A stretch of DNA of 64,000 bases from Woeseia sp. GTDB lineage: Bacteria; Pseudomonadota; Gammaproteobacteria; Steroidobacterales; UBA11654. The translations under genes were made by a program, and so were the position numbers. Under the pieces are notes generated by a model that ran no database searches, was not told the DNA's origin, and saw nothing but the letters and a program-made list of their open reading frames with translations. Positions 30,517-38,880 of the stretch are shown in pieces (the stretch's first letter is position 1; each line of letters starts with the position of its first letter). The stretch spans positions 35,392 through 99,391 of the forward strand of contig BPCL01000006.1 of the NCBI GenBank assembly GCA_019653755.1, written 5' to 3'.

Positions 30517-31269
30517 ATTAAATTAGAAAATAAAATTGCATTAATTACAGGCGCTTCAACCGGTATTGGCAAAGGAGTAGCTGAGACATTTGCTAAAGAA
30601 GGCGCAACTGTAGTTATTAATTACCCAAACGAAAGTGAAGAGAAAAATGCAGACGAAACCTTAACAAATATAAAAACTGTTTCACCTAACTCTAAAACTC
30701 ACATGGCTGATGTATCGAATGAAGAAGATGTTGTTGGCATGATTGAAAGAATTAGAGATGATTTTGGAACAATTGATATTCTCGTAAATAATGCAGGTAT
30801 TGTTACCACTGCACTTGTTCATGAAATGAAAAGCTCAATGTGGAATGAATTATTAGCTATTCATCTAAACGGAACATTTATGTGTACTAGAGAAGCATTA
30901 AAAATAATGTATAAGAACAATTATGGAAGGATTATAAACACAGCTTCACAGTTGGCATATAAAGGACATGATGGATTAGCTCATTACACAGCAGCAAAAG
31001 GAGCAATTATCTCATTTACAAGATCCTTATCACTAGAAATTGGAGATAAGAATATAAGAGTAAATTGTGTCGCACCAGGAGCAACTGACACAAGAATGTT
31101 ATCTGAATTACCAGAAGAAAGGATAGAAGAAATAAGACAAACTATTCCCAAAGGAAAGATAGCTAATATAGATGAAATAACACCAGCATACTTGTTTCTA
31201 GCATCCAATGATGGAAATCACTTCGTAGGCCAAACTATTAGTCCTAACGGTGGCGATCTATTCTTATAG
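30517..31269 (+). CDS. SDR family oxidoreductase, AUU start
   Basis: A classical short-chain dehydrogenase of 250 residues. Starting at ATT (30517-30519) gives (M)KLENKIALITGASTGIGKG, a complete N-terminus with the TGxxxGxG cofactor motif. AGGAG lies at 30506-30510 with six-base spacing, and no in-frame ATG, GTG or TTG exists between the upstream stop (30466-30468) and this point. The first downstream ATG (30703) would remove the whole cofactor site. NNAG and the catalytic S..Y..K set (ASQLAYKGHDGLAHYTAAK) follow. It resembles FabG-like or sugar/alcohol dehydrogenases. It is divergent from the Rieske gene, 77 bases apart. Confidence 0.85.
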   Translation: MKLENKIALITGASTGIGKGVAETFAKEGATVVINYPNESEEKNADETLTNIKTVSPNSKTHMADVSNEEDVVGMIERIRDDFGTIDILVNNAGIVTTALVHEMKSSMWNELLAIHLNGTFMCTREALKIMYKNNYGRIINTASQLAYKGHDGLAHYTAAKGAIISFTRSLSLEIGDKNIRVNCVAPGATDTRMLSELPEERIEEIRQTIPKGKIANIDEITPAYLFLASNDGNHFVGQTISPNGGDLFL

Positions 31270-31280
31270 AACCTAATGTT

Positions 31281-31297
31281 ATTATAATAATATATAT
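31281..31297. repeat. left copy of 17-base inverted repeat flanking the recombinase
   Basis: This A/T-only sequence is the exact reverse complement of 32678-32694 on the other side of the recombinase gene. The low complexity of both flanks means a chance match cannot be excluded. It may mark an element end. Confidence 0.4.
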
Positions 31298-31360
31298 ATT
31301 CATATATACATGATATATATGACATAATATATATATGTAGAATACTAAATGTATTATATA

Positions 31361-31370
31361 GTATGCTATA
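31361..31370. repeat. 10-base direct repeat, left copy
   Basis: GTATGCTATA occurs here, three bases before the recombinase ATG, and again at 32656-32665, ten bases after its stop. The two copies have the same orientation. The position suggests core-type or regulatory binding sites for the recombinase, though 10 bases is short. Confidence 0.35.
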
Positions 31371-31373
31371 GAC

Positions 31374-32645
31374 ATGAATATAGTATCAGATGTACTAAAT
31401 CTTAATTTTATTGAATCAATAGAGATTAAAGAAAAGCCATATTTTATAAAGTTTTCTAAATATCCCGGACTAAGGATTAAAGTAAATCCAATGGGTCGAA
31501 TTTCTTATCTTACCTACGGCAGGATCCATTTTGGAGGTAACCCAAGAACGATTACACACGGTACGACTAAAACAGTATCAATTGATGAAGCTCTTGATAA
31601 ACATTTTAAATGTATCAGTCTTCTTCAAAAAGGACTCGATCCTAACTTAATAAAAAAATCTAAAGCAAAACAATATGCTCTTTCAACAGACTTTGTCTCT
31701 ATTGCTCAAGAATTTATACATGAAAAAGAATCTAAAAAAGAATTTTCTGAAAGATATAGTGAATATTCACACGCATATTTATTAACTAAAAAATTAAAAA
31801 GGTTTCATAAATTTCAAATCAACCAAATAAATAAATCTGATATTAAAGTCTGGTATGACGATAATGCAGATACTCCAGCATCTAGACATAATGCATTAAG
31901 ATTAATGTCATCAATATTTTCTTATGCTATTACAAGGAATCTTGTGGACAGCTCTGTGAATCCTACAAAATCATTTTTTACTGGTGAAAACATCTATAAA
32001 CCCCAAGCAAGAGATAGGCAGCTAAGTCTTGATACAGAGCTTCCAAAGGTTATTTATCAACTTTGGGATCCATTAAATGAAAACAAGGTTGATCGATTAA
32101 CTAGAAATGCTATTTTTTTATTATTAATCACTGGATTAAAAAAGTCAGATGTTCTAAATATGCGTTGGGAGCAAATCCATAGTGATAGTTATATCAAAAT
32201 TGATAAAAATAAAATTAATCAGATTATTCCAATTACCGAAACTATTAAATGTGTTTTAGATGACTTAAAAAGTTATCAGGAAGATAATATAAGTCTAATA
32301 GGAATGGACTACATATTTTTTAATAAAAAAACAAATAAACCTATAGAAAATTTAAGGAAAAGTTTTATTAAGTATTCTAAAGACTTAGATTGGGTAGTTT
32401 ATCCCGAAGCCATAAGAAAAACATTTGCCAATATTTGTGACAGAACAAATATCCCAAGATCACATTTCTATCAGTTACTTGGTCTAAAGAAGGCCTACAA
32501 TCCTTATGAAACTAATCTAGATGCAATTGACAATATATCGCAGTTAAAGAAATCTCTTGAGTTAGTTCAAGATGAGATTGATAAGTTAGCGCCCATGCTT
32601 ATACCTGGACAAATGACTAAAATAAAAGACTTTCTATATAATTAG
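31374..32645 (+). CDS. divergent tyrosine-type recombinase/integrase
   Basis: A 423-residue integrase-like protein. The N-terminal 100 residues resemble the arm-binding domain of P4-type integrases (YLTYGRIHFGGNPRTITHG, SIDEALDKHFK). A central SAM-like core-binding domain follows (about 110-210), then the catalytic domain. The catalytic set is unusual: the first Arg is Lys (LLLITGLKKSDVLNMRW), the HxxR box reads EAIR, LGH reads LGL, and the candidate nucleophile is in KKAYNPYE. It may be inactive or adapted. It stands alone without phage or cargo genes, in very AT-rich flanks with repeats. No tRNA target is adjacent. Confidence 0.8.
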   Translation: MNIVSDVLNLNFIESIEIKEKPYFIKFSKYPGLRIKVNPMGRISYLTYGRIHFGGNPRTITHGTTKTVSIDEALDKHFKCISLLQKGLDPNLIKKSKAKQYALSTDFVSIAQEFIHEKESKKEFSERYSEYSHAYLLTKKLKRFHKFQINQINKSDIKVWYDDNADTPASRHNALRLMSSIFSYAITRNLVDSSVNPTKSFFTGENIYKPQARDRQLSLDTELPKVIYQLWDPLNENKVDRLTRNAIFLLLITGLKKSDVLNMRWEQIHSDSYIKIDKNKINQIIPITETIKCVLDDLKSYQEDNISLIGMDYIFFNKKTNKPIENLRKSFIKYSKDLDWVVYPEAIRKTFANICDRTNIPRSHFYQLLGLKKAYNPYETNLDAIDNISQLKKSLELVQDEIDKLAPMLIPGQMTKIKDFLYN

Positions 32646-32663
32646 CGTACGTTACGTATGCTA
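32643..32663. other. 21-base near-perfect palindrome at the recombinase stop codon
   Basis: Centred on position 32653, all but one of the ten base pairs match (TAGCGTACGT / ACGTATGCTA). It overlaps the stop codon of the recombinase gene and the right copy of the GTATGCTATA repeat. There is no T tract, so it is not an intrinsic terminator. A recombinase or repressor binding site is possible. Confidence 0.45.
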
Positions 32664-32665
32664 TA
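32656..32665. repeat. 10-base direct repeat, right copy
   Basis: Second GTATGCTATA, identical to 31361-31370 and in the same orientation, bracketing the recombinase gene. Confidence 0.35.
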
Positions 32666-32677
32666 TATAATAATAAG

Positions 32678-32694
32678 ATATATATTATTATAAT
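32678..32694. repeat. right copy of 17-base inverted repeat flanking the recombinase
   Basis: Exact reverse complement of 31281-31297. It is A/T only. Confidence 0.4.
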
Positions 32695-32735
32695 GTATTG
32701 AAATATAAAGGTATATTAGAGAACACTATAATAAT

Positions 32736-33842
32736 CTAATATTCAACAACTGACCTTATTGATTTACCTTCATGCATTAAATGAAAAGCATCATTTATAT
32801 CCTCTAACGGCATTTTATGGGTAATCAAATCGTCTATATTAATTTTTCCATCCATATACCAATCTACAATTGTCGGAACATCTGATCTTCCTCTTGCACC
32901 TCCAAATGCCGAACCTCGCCATACTCTTCCAGTAACAAGCTGGAATGGCCTTGTTGATATTTCTTGTCCAGCTCCTGCTACTCCAATGATTACAGATTCC
33001 CCCCAACCTTTGTGACAGCATTCAAGGGCTTGTCTCATTGTTTCTACATTTCCAATACACTCAAATGAATAATCTGCTCCACCACCAGTGAGGTCAATAA
33101 TGTTTTCTACAATACCTTCAGTTTTAGTAGGATTAATAAAATCTGTCATACCAAATTTTGTCGCTAGTTCAGTTTTATCCTCGTTTATATCTATGCCTAT
33201 AATCTTGTTAGCGCCTACCATTTTCGCACCTTGTATAACATTCAATCCGATACCACCTAGACCAAATACTACAACATTAGATCCAGCTTCAACTTTTGCG
33301 TCATAAACAACAGCGCCAATCCCAGTTGTCACTCCACATCCTATGTAACAGACTTTATCAAATGGTGCATCGTCTCTAATTTTAGCTACTGCTATTTCAG
33401 GCATTACACTAAAATTAGAAAATGTAGAGCAGCCCATATAATGAAAGACTTCTTTACCATTATGTGAAAACCTAGATGTTCCATCTGGCATTAAACCTTG
33501 ACCTTGAGTTTCTCTGATGGATTGACACAAATTAGTTTTTGGGTTCAGACAAAAATTACACTCTCTACATTCTGGAGTATACAAAGGAATTACATGATCA
33601 CCTGGCTTGACGCTTGTAACACTGCTTCCAACTTCGACAACAACTCCAGCTCCTTCATGACCAAGTATTGCAGGGAAGATGCCTTCAGGATCATCACCCG
33701 ATAATGTAAAAGCATCTGTGTGGCAGACTCCTGTCGCCTTCATTTCTACTAATACCTCATTATCTTTTGGACCTTCTAAATCAACTTCTTCAATAATTAA
33801 TTCACTTGCGGCTTTAATTGCTATTGCAGCTTTGGTTTTCAT
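32736..33842 (-). CDS. frmA: S-(hydroxymethyl)glutathione dehydrogenase (class III alcohol dehydrogenase)
   Basis: Oxidises the formaldehyde-glutathione adduct, and also reduces S-nitrosoglutathione. It is 368 residues. The catalytic zinc ligands are in [24 protein letters not shown] and [10 protein letters not shown]. The four structural-zinc cysteines are in [15 protein letters not shown]. The NAD motif is [14 protein letters not shown] with an acidic residue following. A strong GAGGAG ribosome-binding site lies seven bases before the ATG. The usual partner, S-formylglutathione hydrolase (frmB), is not next to it. The nearby Rieske oxygenase could release formaldehyde if it is a demethylase. 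Confidence 0.95.
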   Translation of the reverse strand: MKTKAAIAIKAASELIIEEVDLEGPKDNEVLVEMKATGVCHTDAFTLSGDDPEGIFPAILGHEGAGVVVEVGSSVTSVKPGDHVIPLYTPECRECNFCLNPKTNLCQSIRETQGQGLMPDGTSRFSHNGKEVFHYMGCSTFSNFSVMPEIAVAKIRDDAPFDKVCYIGCGVTTGIGAVVYDAKVEAGSNVVVFGLGGIGLNVIQGAKMVGANKIIGIDINEDKTELATKFGMTDFINPTKTEGIVENIIDLTGGGADYSFECIGNVETMRQALECCHKGWGESVIIGVAGAGQEISTRPFQLVTGRVWRGSAFGGARGRSDVPTIVDWYMDGKINIDDLITHKMPLEDINDAFHLMHEGKSIRSVVEY

Positions 33843-33969
33843 AATTTCTCCTCTGTCTCAATCTATTAAGCATAATCAGTATCATATTGATAATCAATCA
33901 GGTGAGGATATTAGATTATTGTTAATCCCTATTGTAAGCTATCAAATCTAAACTAAGGCAAAAGAGAAT

Positions 33970-35364
33970 ATGCATAGATCTTTTAGGGAAATATTAAATA
34001 TCCTTGATGATACAGGGAGTCTAGTTCGTATAAAAAAGGAAGTTGATCCTAAATATGAAATGGGTGCAGTTATGAAGCAGCTCGAAAAAGAAGGTAAGGC
34101 TTTTCTGTTTGAAAATGTTAAAGGATCAAAATATCCAGCTGTTGGTGGATTATTCACTTCGATGGATAGATACGGACTTATATTTAATGAAGATGCTTCT
34201 GAGGAATTCACATACGACCAAGCTGGCCAAAAAGTATTGGAAGGGGTTGCAGACCCAATCGCTTCTGTTGTTAAAGACAATGGCCCAGTTATGGAGGAGA
34301 TTCTAAGAGACGATGAGATTGATTTACTATCTATGCCTGTTCCTACGTTTTTTGAATTAGACACCGGACCATTTATTACCGCAGCTGTGGGTATATTTAG
34401 AAAACCTGATGGCAATATCAATGTGGGATTTTATCGGTGCTTAATTGAAAACAAGAACCACATCTTAATTAACGCCAGTGGACTAAGTGATTTACGAAAG
34501 AGTTATAACTGGCATAGAGAAGAAGGGAAGGAAATGAACGTGGTGATGGTATTAGGCGCACCACCTGCTTTATTAATGGCTGCAGCTTCAAAATCACCTG
34601 ATCATGTCTCTGAATTAGATGTAGCTGGAGGAATGATTGGCAAAGGGGTTAAGGTTGTTTTAGGCCCCGACAGTGGCTTACCAATCCCCATAGATGCAGA
34701 AATGGCTTTTGAGACAAAAGTTGATTTGAATAATATGGTTGAAAATACGCTCGGAGAGTTTGGTGCACAGTATGGCACTGAGCACGCGCCGATGTGTGAA
34801 GTCACATCCATTTTAAAACGAAAAGATTCAATGTTTTATACGTTAATGGCTGGAAGAGCTAAAGAGCATAATAATTTGGGCTACCTAACTGTTTATGGAA
34901 TGTCTACAATGCTAAAAAACAGAATCAAAGACACTTTTCCCTGTGTCAGCAATGTTGAAATTCATTTTGACACTAAAATAGGACCTTTGATGCATGTGGT
35001 GATAGCGATCAATAAGTCATCAGATAGTCAACCTGCAGATATTATCAAAGAAACTTTTGAAATGGATATGGGCTCTTTTAATTTAGCTTGGATGGCTAAA
35101 CGTGTCATAGTGGTCGATGATGATGTTGACCCATCTAATATGGACGATGTCGAATGGGCAACGTGGACTCGGATGGGTAGAGCAGAAAAAGTACACCTGT
35201 TTTCAAATTTTGTAACCTGGGAGATTGATAGGGCAGCATTGCCTGATAAAACCTCATTAAGAGTGGGGATTGATGCGACTAAGGATATGGATTATGTGGA
35301 TGACTTAGTCAGACCAATTGTTCCCGGTATTGATAATATAAAGCTAGAAGATTACTTGGATTAA
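33970..35364 (+). CDS. UbiD family (de)carboxylase
   Basis: A 464-residue enzyme of the prenylated-FMN-dependent UbiD family, which interconverts unsaturated or aromatic carboxylic acids and their decarboxylated products. N-terminal SFREILNILDDTGSLVRIKKEV and internal VGFYRCLIENKN, EHAPMCEVTS and GRAKEHN are family features. It is shorter than UbiD of ubiquinone synthesis and clusters with nitrilase-like genes, so a catabolic role is more likely. No UbiX prenyltransferase gene is in the window. It begins a plus-strand run with the nitrilase-like gene 20 bases downstream, and is divergent from frmA. Confidence 0.85.
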   Translation: MHRSFREILNILDDTGSLVRIKKEVDPKYEMGAVMKQLEKEGKAFLFENVKGSKYPAVGGLFTSMDRYGLIFNEDASEEFTYDQAGQKVLEGVADPIASVVKDNGPVMEEILRDDEIDLLSMPVPTFFELDTGPFITAAVGIFRKPDGNINVGFYRCLIENKNHILINASGLSDLRKSYNWHREEGKEMNVVMVLGAPPALLMAAASKSPDHVSELDVAGGMIGKGVKVVLGPDSGLPIPIDAEMAFETKVDLNNMVENTLGEFGAQYGTEHAPMCEVTSILKRKDSMFYTLMAGRAKEHNNLGYLTVYGMSTMLKNRIKDTFPCVSNVEIHFDTKIGPLMHVVIAINKSSDSQPADIIKETFEMDMGSFNLAWMAKRVIVVDDDVDPSNMDDVEWATWTRMGRAEKVHLFSNFVTWEIDRAALPDKTSLRVGIDATKDMDYVDDLVRPIVPGIDNIKLEDYLD

Positions 35365-35384
35365 CCAAGGGGAGTGAATAAATA

Positions 35385-36443
35385 ATGGACCCATATTTAG
35401 CAGTAGGACTTCAGACAAAAATAAAACATGTCACTTCTCGAGAAGAGGTTAAAAGAAACCTCAATCACATTGGTAACATGATTGATATGGTCACCCATAT
35501 GTGTTCCTTGGAGCTGCCAGTCAGACTGATTGCATTAGGTGAGGGAGCCATCCAAGGATTTGTTGATGAGATATTAGACATGGAGCAATCTGATTATGCC
35601 AAAACGATGGCTGCTGAGATCCCCGGATTTGAAACAGACTTTTTAGGTGAGTATGCAAAAAGTAAGAACACCTTTATCATAGGACAACTCAAAGAGAAGC
35701 TTCCTGAATATCCAGACCGTTTTTTTAACACGGTTTTTATCATCGATGATAACGGTGAAGTTATATATAAGCATCATAAGAACATCGTGGTTTTTGTAGA
35801 GCATTCAACCACACCTCATGATGTCTATGATCAGTGGGTTGAGCAGCACGGAGATACTCTCGAAGCGTTTTTCCCTGTTGCAAAAACTAAGATTGGCAAT
35901 ATAGCGGGGACTGTAGGCGTAGAAGGCTCTTTCCCAGAGTCATTCAGGGCATTTGCTCTTAATGGAGCAGAAATTCTTTATAGGGCCTCTTTGCCTGAGC
36001 CATGGGTGTCTAGAGAAATTTTTGAGGTACAAAATAGATCTAGAGCTATTGATAATACTTGCTATATGATTGCCCCCAACTCTGGTTCGTTGATTATGCC
36101 GGGTAATGATGGTGAAGATCCAACAATAATAGATGGCGCACTTGGAGGTCGTTCTTCCATTGTTGATTACAAGGGGACAATATTAGCATCAAATAATATA
36201 GTTGGAGATAGCTACGTTGCTTCTGAAATAAATATTGATGCGCTAAGGCATTATAGGGAAAACGCACGCTTCCAAAATTGGATTCCCTACCTTAAAACTG
36301 AAATCTTTAGCAAGATGTATGAACAAGAAATATGGCCAAAGAATCTTCCTCCAATGAACCACGACGATGCAGGAAAAGTGTTTAAAAAGACCATTAAAAA
36401 ATTAATAAAAAAAGGTACTTACACCGCAAAATCAAAAAAATAG
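35385..36443 (+). CDS. nitrilase-superfamily protein lacking the catalytic cysteine
   Basis: A 352-residue carbon-nitrogen hydrolase fold. The catalytic Glu (LIALGEGAI, about residue 48) and Lys (YKHHKNIVV, about 129) are present. At the nucleophile position the sequence reads IAGTVGVEGSFPE where the paralogue at 37623-38764 reads IGTLICAEGSYPE. The cysteine is therefore glycine, and no nearby cysteine replaces it. Both share DxNGxVI, FPVAKT/YPVAKT and IGNI blocks, so they are clearly paralogues. It may be a non-catalytic partner or have changed chemistry. It has a GGGGAG ribosome-binding site and follows ubiD closely. Confidence 0.8.
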   Translation: MDPYLAVGLQTKIKHVTSREEVKRNLNHIGNMIDMVTHMCSLELPVRLIALGEGAIQGFVDEILDMEQSDYAKTMAAEIPGFETDFLGEYAKSKNTFIIGQLKEKLPEYPDRFFNTVFIIDDNGEVIYKHHKNIVVFVEHSTTPHDVYDQWVEQHGDTLEAFFPVAKTKIGNIAGTVGVEGSFPESFRAFALNGAEILYRASLPEPWVSREIFEVQNRSRAIDNTCYMIAPNSGSLIMPGNDGEDPTIIDGALGGRSSIVDYKGTILASNNIVGDSYVASEINIDALRHYRENARFQNWIPYLKTEIFSKMYEQEIWPKNLPPMNHDDAGKVFKKTIKKLIKKGTYTAKSKK

Positions 36444-37193
36444 ATGTTCCCATCTAACTTTAAACCTCAGGGTGAATTCAATTTATTGAGGATTGGAGGC
36501 GATAACGATGGGGGCTATCTTGTAGAGTCAGCATCAATAGAAAAAACTAAAGCTCTTATCTCCATGGGTATTGGCAAGAATTGGCAATTTGAAGAAGATT
36601 TTATCTCTAATAAAGCTATCGAAATACATGCCTATGATCACACTGTAAGAGGTTCTTTTTGGCCAAAGTTTTTCATTAAAAGATTTTTAAGTGTTTTGAT
36701 TGGCAGATTCAGCGCACCTTATAACGCCGTAACAACATATAAGAATTTTCTAAGCTTTTTTAAAGATAGGGCAGTTCTATTTTTTGAAAAGATTGGTTCT
36801 GAAGAAGATGGCGCCACTAATTTGAACAAAACAATAAAGCGAATTAAAGGTGAACCCATTTTCTTAAAAATTGATATAGAGGGCTATGAGTATGAAATTC
36901 TTGATGAAATAATTGTAAATTCAGCACTTTTATCAGGGATGGTTATAGAGTTTCATAAAGTTTCAGAACATATTGATGAAATAAAAAGCTTCATTGATGC
37001 TTTTGAGCTTGAATTAGTTCATATTCATCCAAACAATAATAGAATTGATGAGCAAGGTAATCCTAGAGCAATAGAAATGTCATTTGCTAGAGAGCCTAAG
37101 AAGATAAGCCAAACGGCTAATTTACCTCACCCGTTAGATCAATTAAATGTCCCAAGAAAGGAAACAGTAAACTTAAGATTTATCAATTCCTAG
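36444..37193 (+). CDS. FkbM-family methyltransferase-like protein
   Basis: A 249-residue protein beginning directly after the nitrilase stop. The stretch FLKIDIEGYEYEIL (about residue 135) is the hallmark of FkbM-type SAM-dependent methyltransferases. LRIGGDNDGGYLVES near the start matches a subgroup in sugar and natural-product clusters. A glycine-rich SAM motif is only weakly visible (LISMGIGKNWQFE). The methylated substrate is unknown. Its 3' end overlaps the convergent gene by 21 bases. Confidence 0.65.
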   Translation: MFPSNFKPQGEFNLLRIGGDNDGGYLVESASIEKTKALISMGIGKNWQFEEDFISNKAIEIHAYDHTVRGSFWPKFFIKRFLSVLIGRFSAPYNAVTTYKNFLSFFKDRAVLFFEKIGSEEDGATNLNKTIKRIKGEPIFLKIDIEGYEYEILDEIIVNSALLSGMVIEFHKVSEHIDEIKSFIDAFELELVHIHPNNNRIDEQGNPRAIEMSFAREPKKISQTANLPHPLDQLNVPRKETVNLRFINS

Positions 37194-37613
37194 TTGAATT
37201 AAAACCATATTTGCTGCTGATTTTTCAACATCCTGTCTTATCGGTTTGCCTTTTTTATAACCAACTTCAGCAAAAAAACCATCAATCCTGCTGTGTGAAC
37301 ATAAAGATTCTAATCGATCGGCAATTATTTGATTATCCTTAGACTCAATATTAATTTCAGCTTCAATCATATTGCCTTTATATAAAACTTTTATCTTTTC
37401 TAAATTGACTAGGTTTCTCCACCAAATAAATGGTCGATCTGTCACGCAGCTAAGCCTACCTTCGGGATTTTCGAGATAACTCACAGGGATGGAATAATTC
37501 TTACCAGTCTTTACCCCTTTGAAATTTAAGACAAGTATATTTGCACTTATTAATCCATGCAGAAATGACTTTGATATTGCAATCGTAATTGGGTTGATAA
37601 GTCTCCAAAACAT
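37173..37613 (-). CDS. deazaflavin/nitroreductase (DDN-type) split-barrel protein
   Basis: A 146-residue protein resembling the nitroreductase/F420-dependent Ddn family: NILVLNFKGVKTGKNYSIPV, a loop with FIWWRNLVN, and a late VLIQLG strand. Many gammaproteobacterial members are thought to bind flavin or heme rather than F420, so the cofactor is uncertain. It is read with the nitrilase-type gene upstream (9-base gap) on the minus strand. Confidence 0.7.
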   Translation of the reverse strand: MFWRLINPITIAISKSFLHGLISANILVLNFKGVKTGKNYSIPVSYLENPEGRLSCVTDRPFIWWRNLVNLEKIKVLYKGNMIEAEINIESKDNQIIADRLESLCSHSRIDGFFAEVGYKKGKPIRQDVEKSAANMVLIQLGIDKS

Positions 37614-37622
37614 GGTTAATTA

Positions 37623-38764
37623 TTAACTAATTTCTTTTGCTTTATCAATGCGACTTTGGACTGATTCACTCACCTCATAGGGTTCCCAATCGTCTGGAGC
37701 AGTATAGACCCCCATTTCAATCATCTTGTTGACTTGGTGCTTAACAAGCTCTAACTGATTTTCTTCTGTAAATGGAGGTTCATCCATACAAAGGTTTCTT
37801 GGGTATATCCCGCCCTTAGACATCATCGCATCATAAATGACTTTGTATTCCTCAACTCTCATGTCCTTTGCTAAATTTTGCCATTGCCCTCGAACACGAA
37901 AGTCTCTAAGCCCATCGATATTGATGATTCCGCTAACAAGCGCTTCACCCCCGCTAAGATACTCAGAAATGATTTGCCCACGATAGTCAATTATTTGGCT
38001 TCGACCATTGCTCATTTTGAAATCATCCATCCAGGCATATAGATTCCTCCAATATTTGGAGCTACCACATAGCAAGTATTGAAGATCGCATGAGATTGAT
38101 TTTGTATCTGGTTCATTTTATTTCCCATCCAGGGTTCTGGGTATTGAGATCTGTAAATAACCTCTGCACCATTTAATGCAAGACCTCTTGCTGCCTCAGG
38201 GTAACTGCCTTCGGCACAGATTAAAGTGCCAATATTTCCTATCTCTGTTTTGGCAACTGGGTAGAGGACATCAAGTAATTTTTCTGGATCGTCACCGTAT
38301 TTTTCTAGGTATAGATTCCAAATATCACTGGGAGCAGTATTTGTTTCTCTTTGATAAAAAGAAGTCTTAATATGTTGGTGAATAACATCTCCGTTCGGAT
38401 CAATCATAAAGGCAATATTGAAAATTCTGTCTTTCATGATGTCCGGAGCTGTGGCCACCATCTGAGCTATAAGATAAATATTGAACTGCTTGCAAATTTC
38501 ACCTAGAAACTCTGTTTCCTTGCCTGGGATTTCAGGGACTACATCTCTGGCAATTCTTATGTGCTCATCACCTCCGCCTAAACACCAGCCACCTATGCCT
38601 CCCTCAGAGATAGTTACTAATCGGACAGGAAGATCCAAGCTACAATTCCATACGGAATATCCAATACTAGTTTGTAGACGCTCAAGGTCTTTCCAGTAGT
38701 CGTCAATAGTCGTCGCCATATGTGACTCATTTTGTATACCCACAGCTGTATATTGAAGTGTCAT
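37623..38764 (-). CDS. nitrilase-superfamily amidase/nitrilase (frameshifted)
   Basis: The catalytically complete paralogue of the protein at 35385-36443. The N-terminal frame (38764 down to about 38020) holds Glu (VTISEGGIGG), Lys (HQHIKTSFY) and the nucleophile Cys (GTLICAEGSYPE). The C-terminal frame (about 38030 to 37623) continues MDDFKMSNGRSQIIDYRG. The break lies at 38016-38030 in a GGATGGATGAT repeat, where one base lost or gained is enough. The joined protein is about 380 residues. It would hydrolyse an amide or nitrile to a carboxylic acid. The ATG at 38764 gives MTLQYTAVGIQNES, a normal family start. Confidence 0.82.
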
Positions 38765-38880
38765 AATTTACCCCTTAGTTGAATAACTAAAAATAATCCC
38801 TTTAACTTGGTACTATTTATTCTTTATTTATAAACAATATTATAGTCCTTAATCAATCTACAAATCCAAATGAGGTTTCA

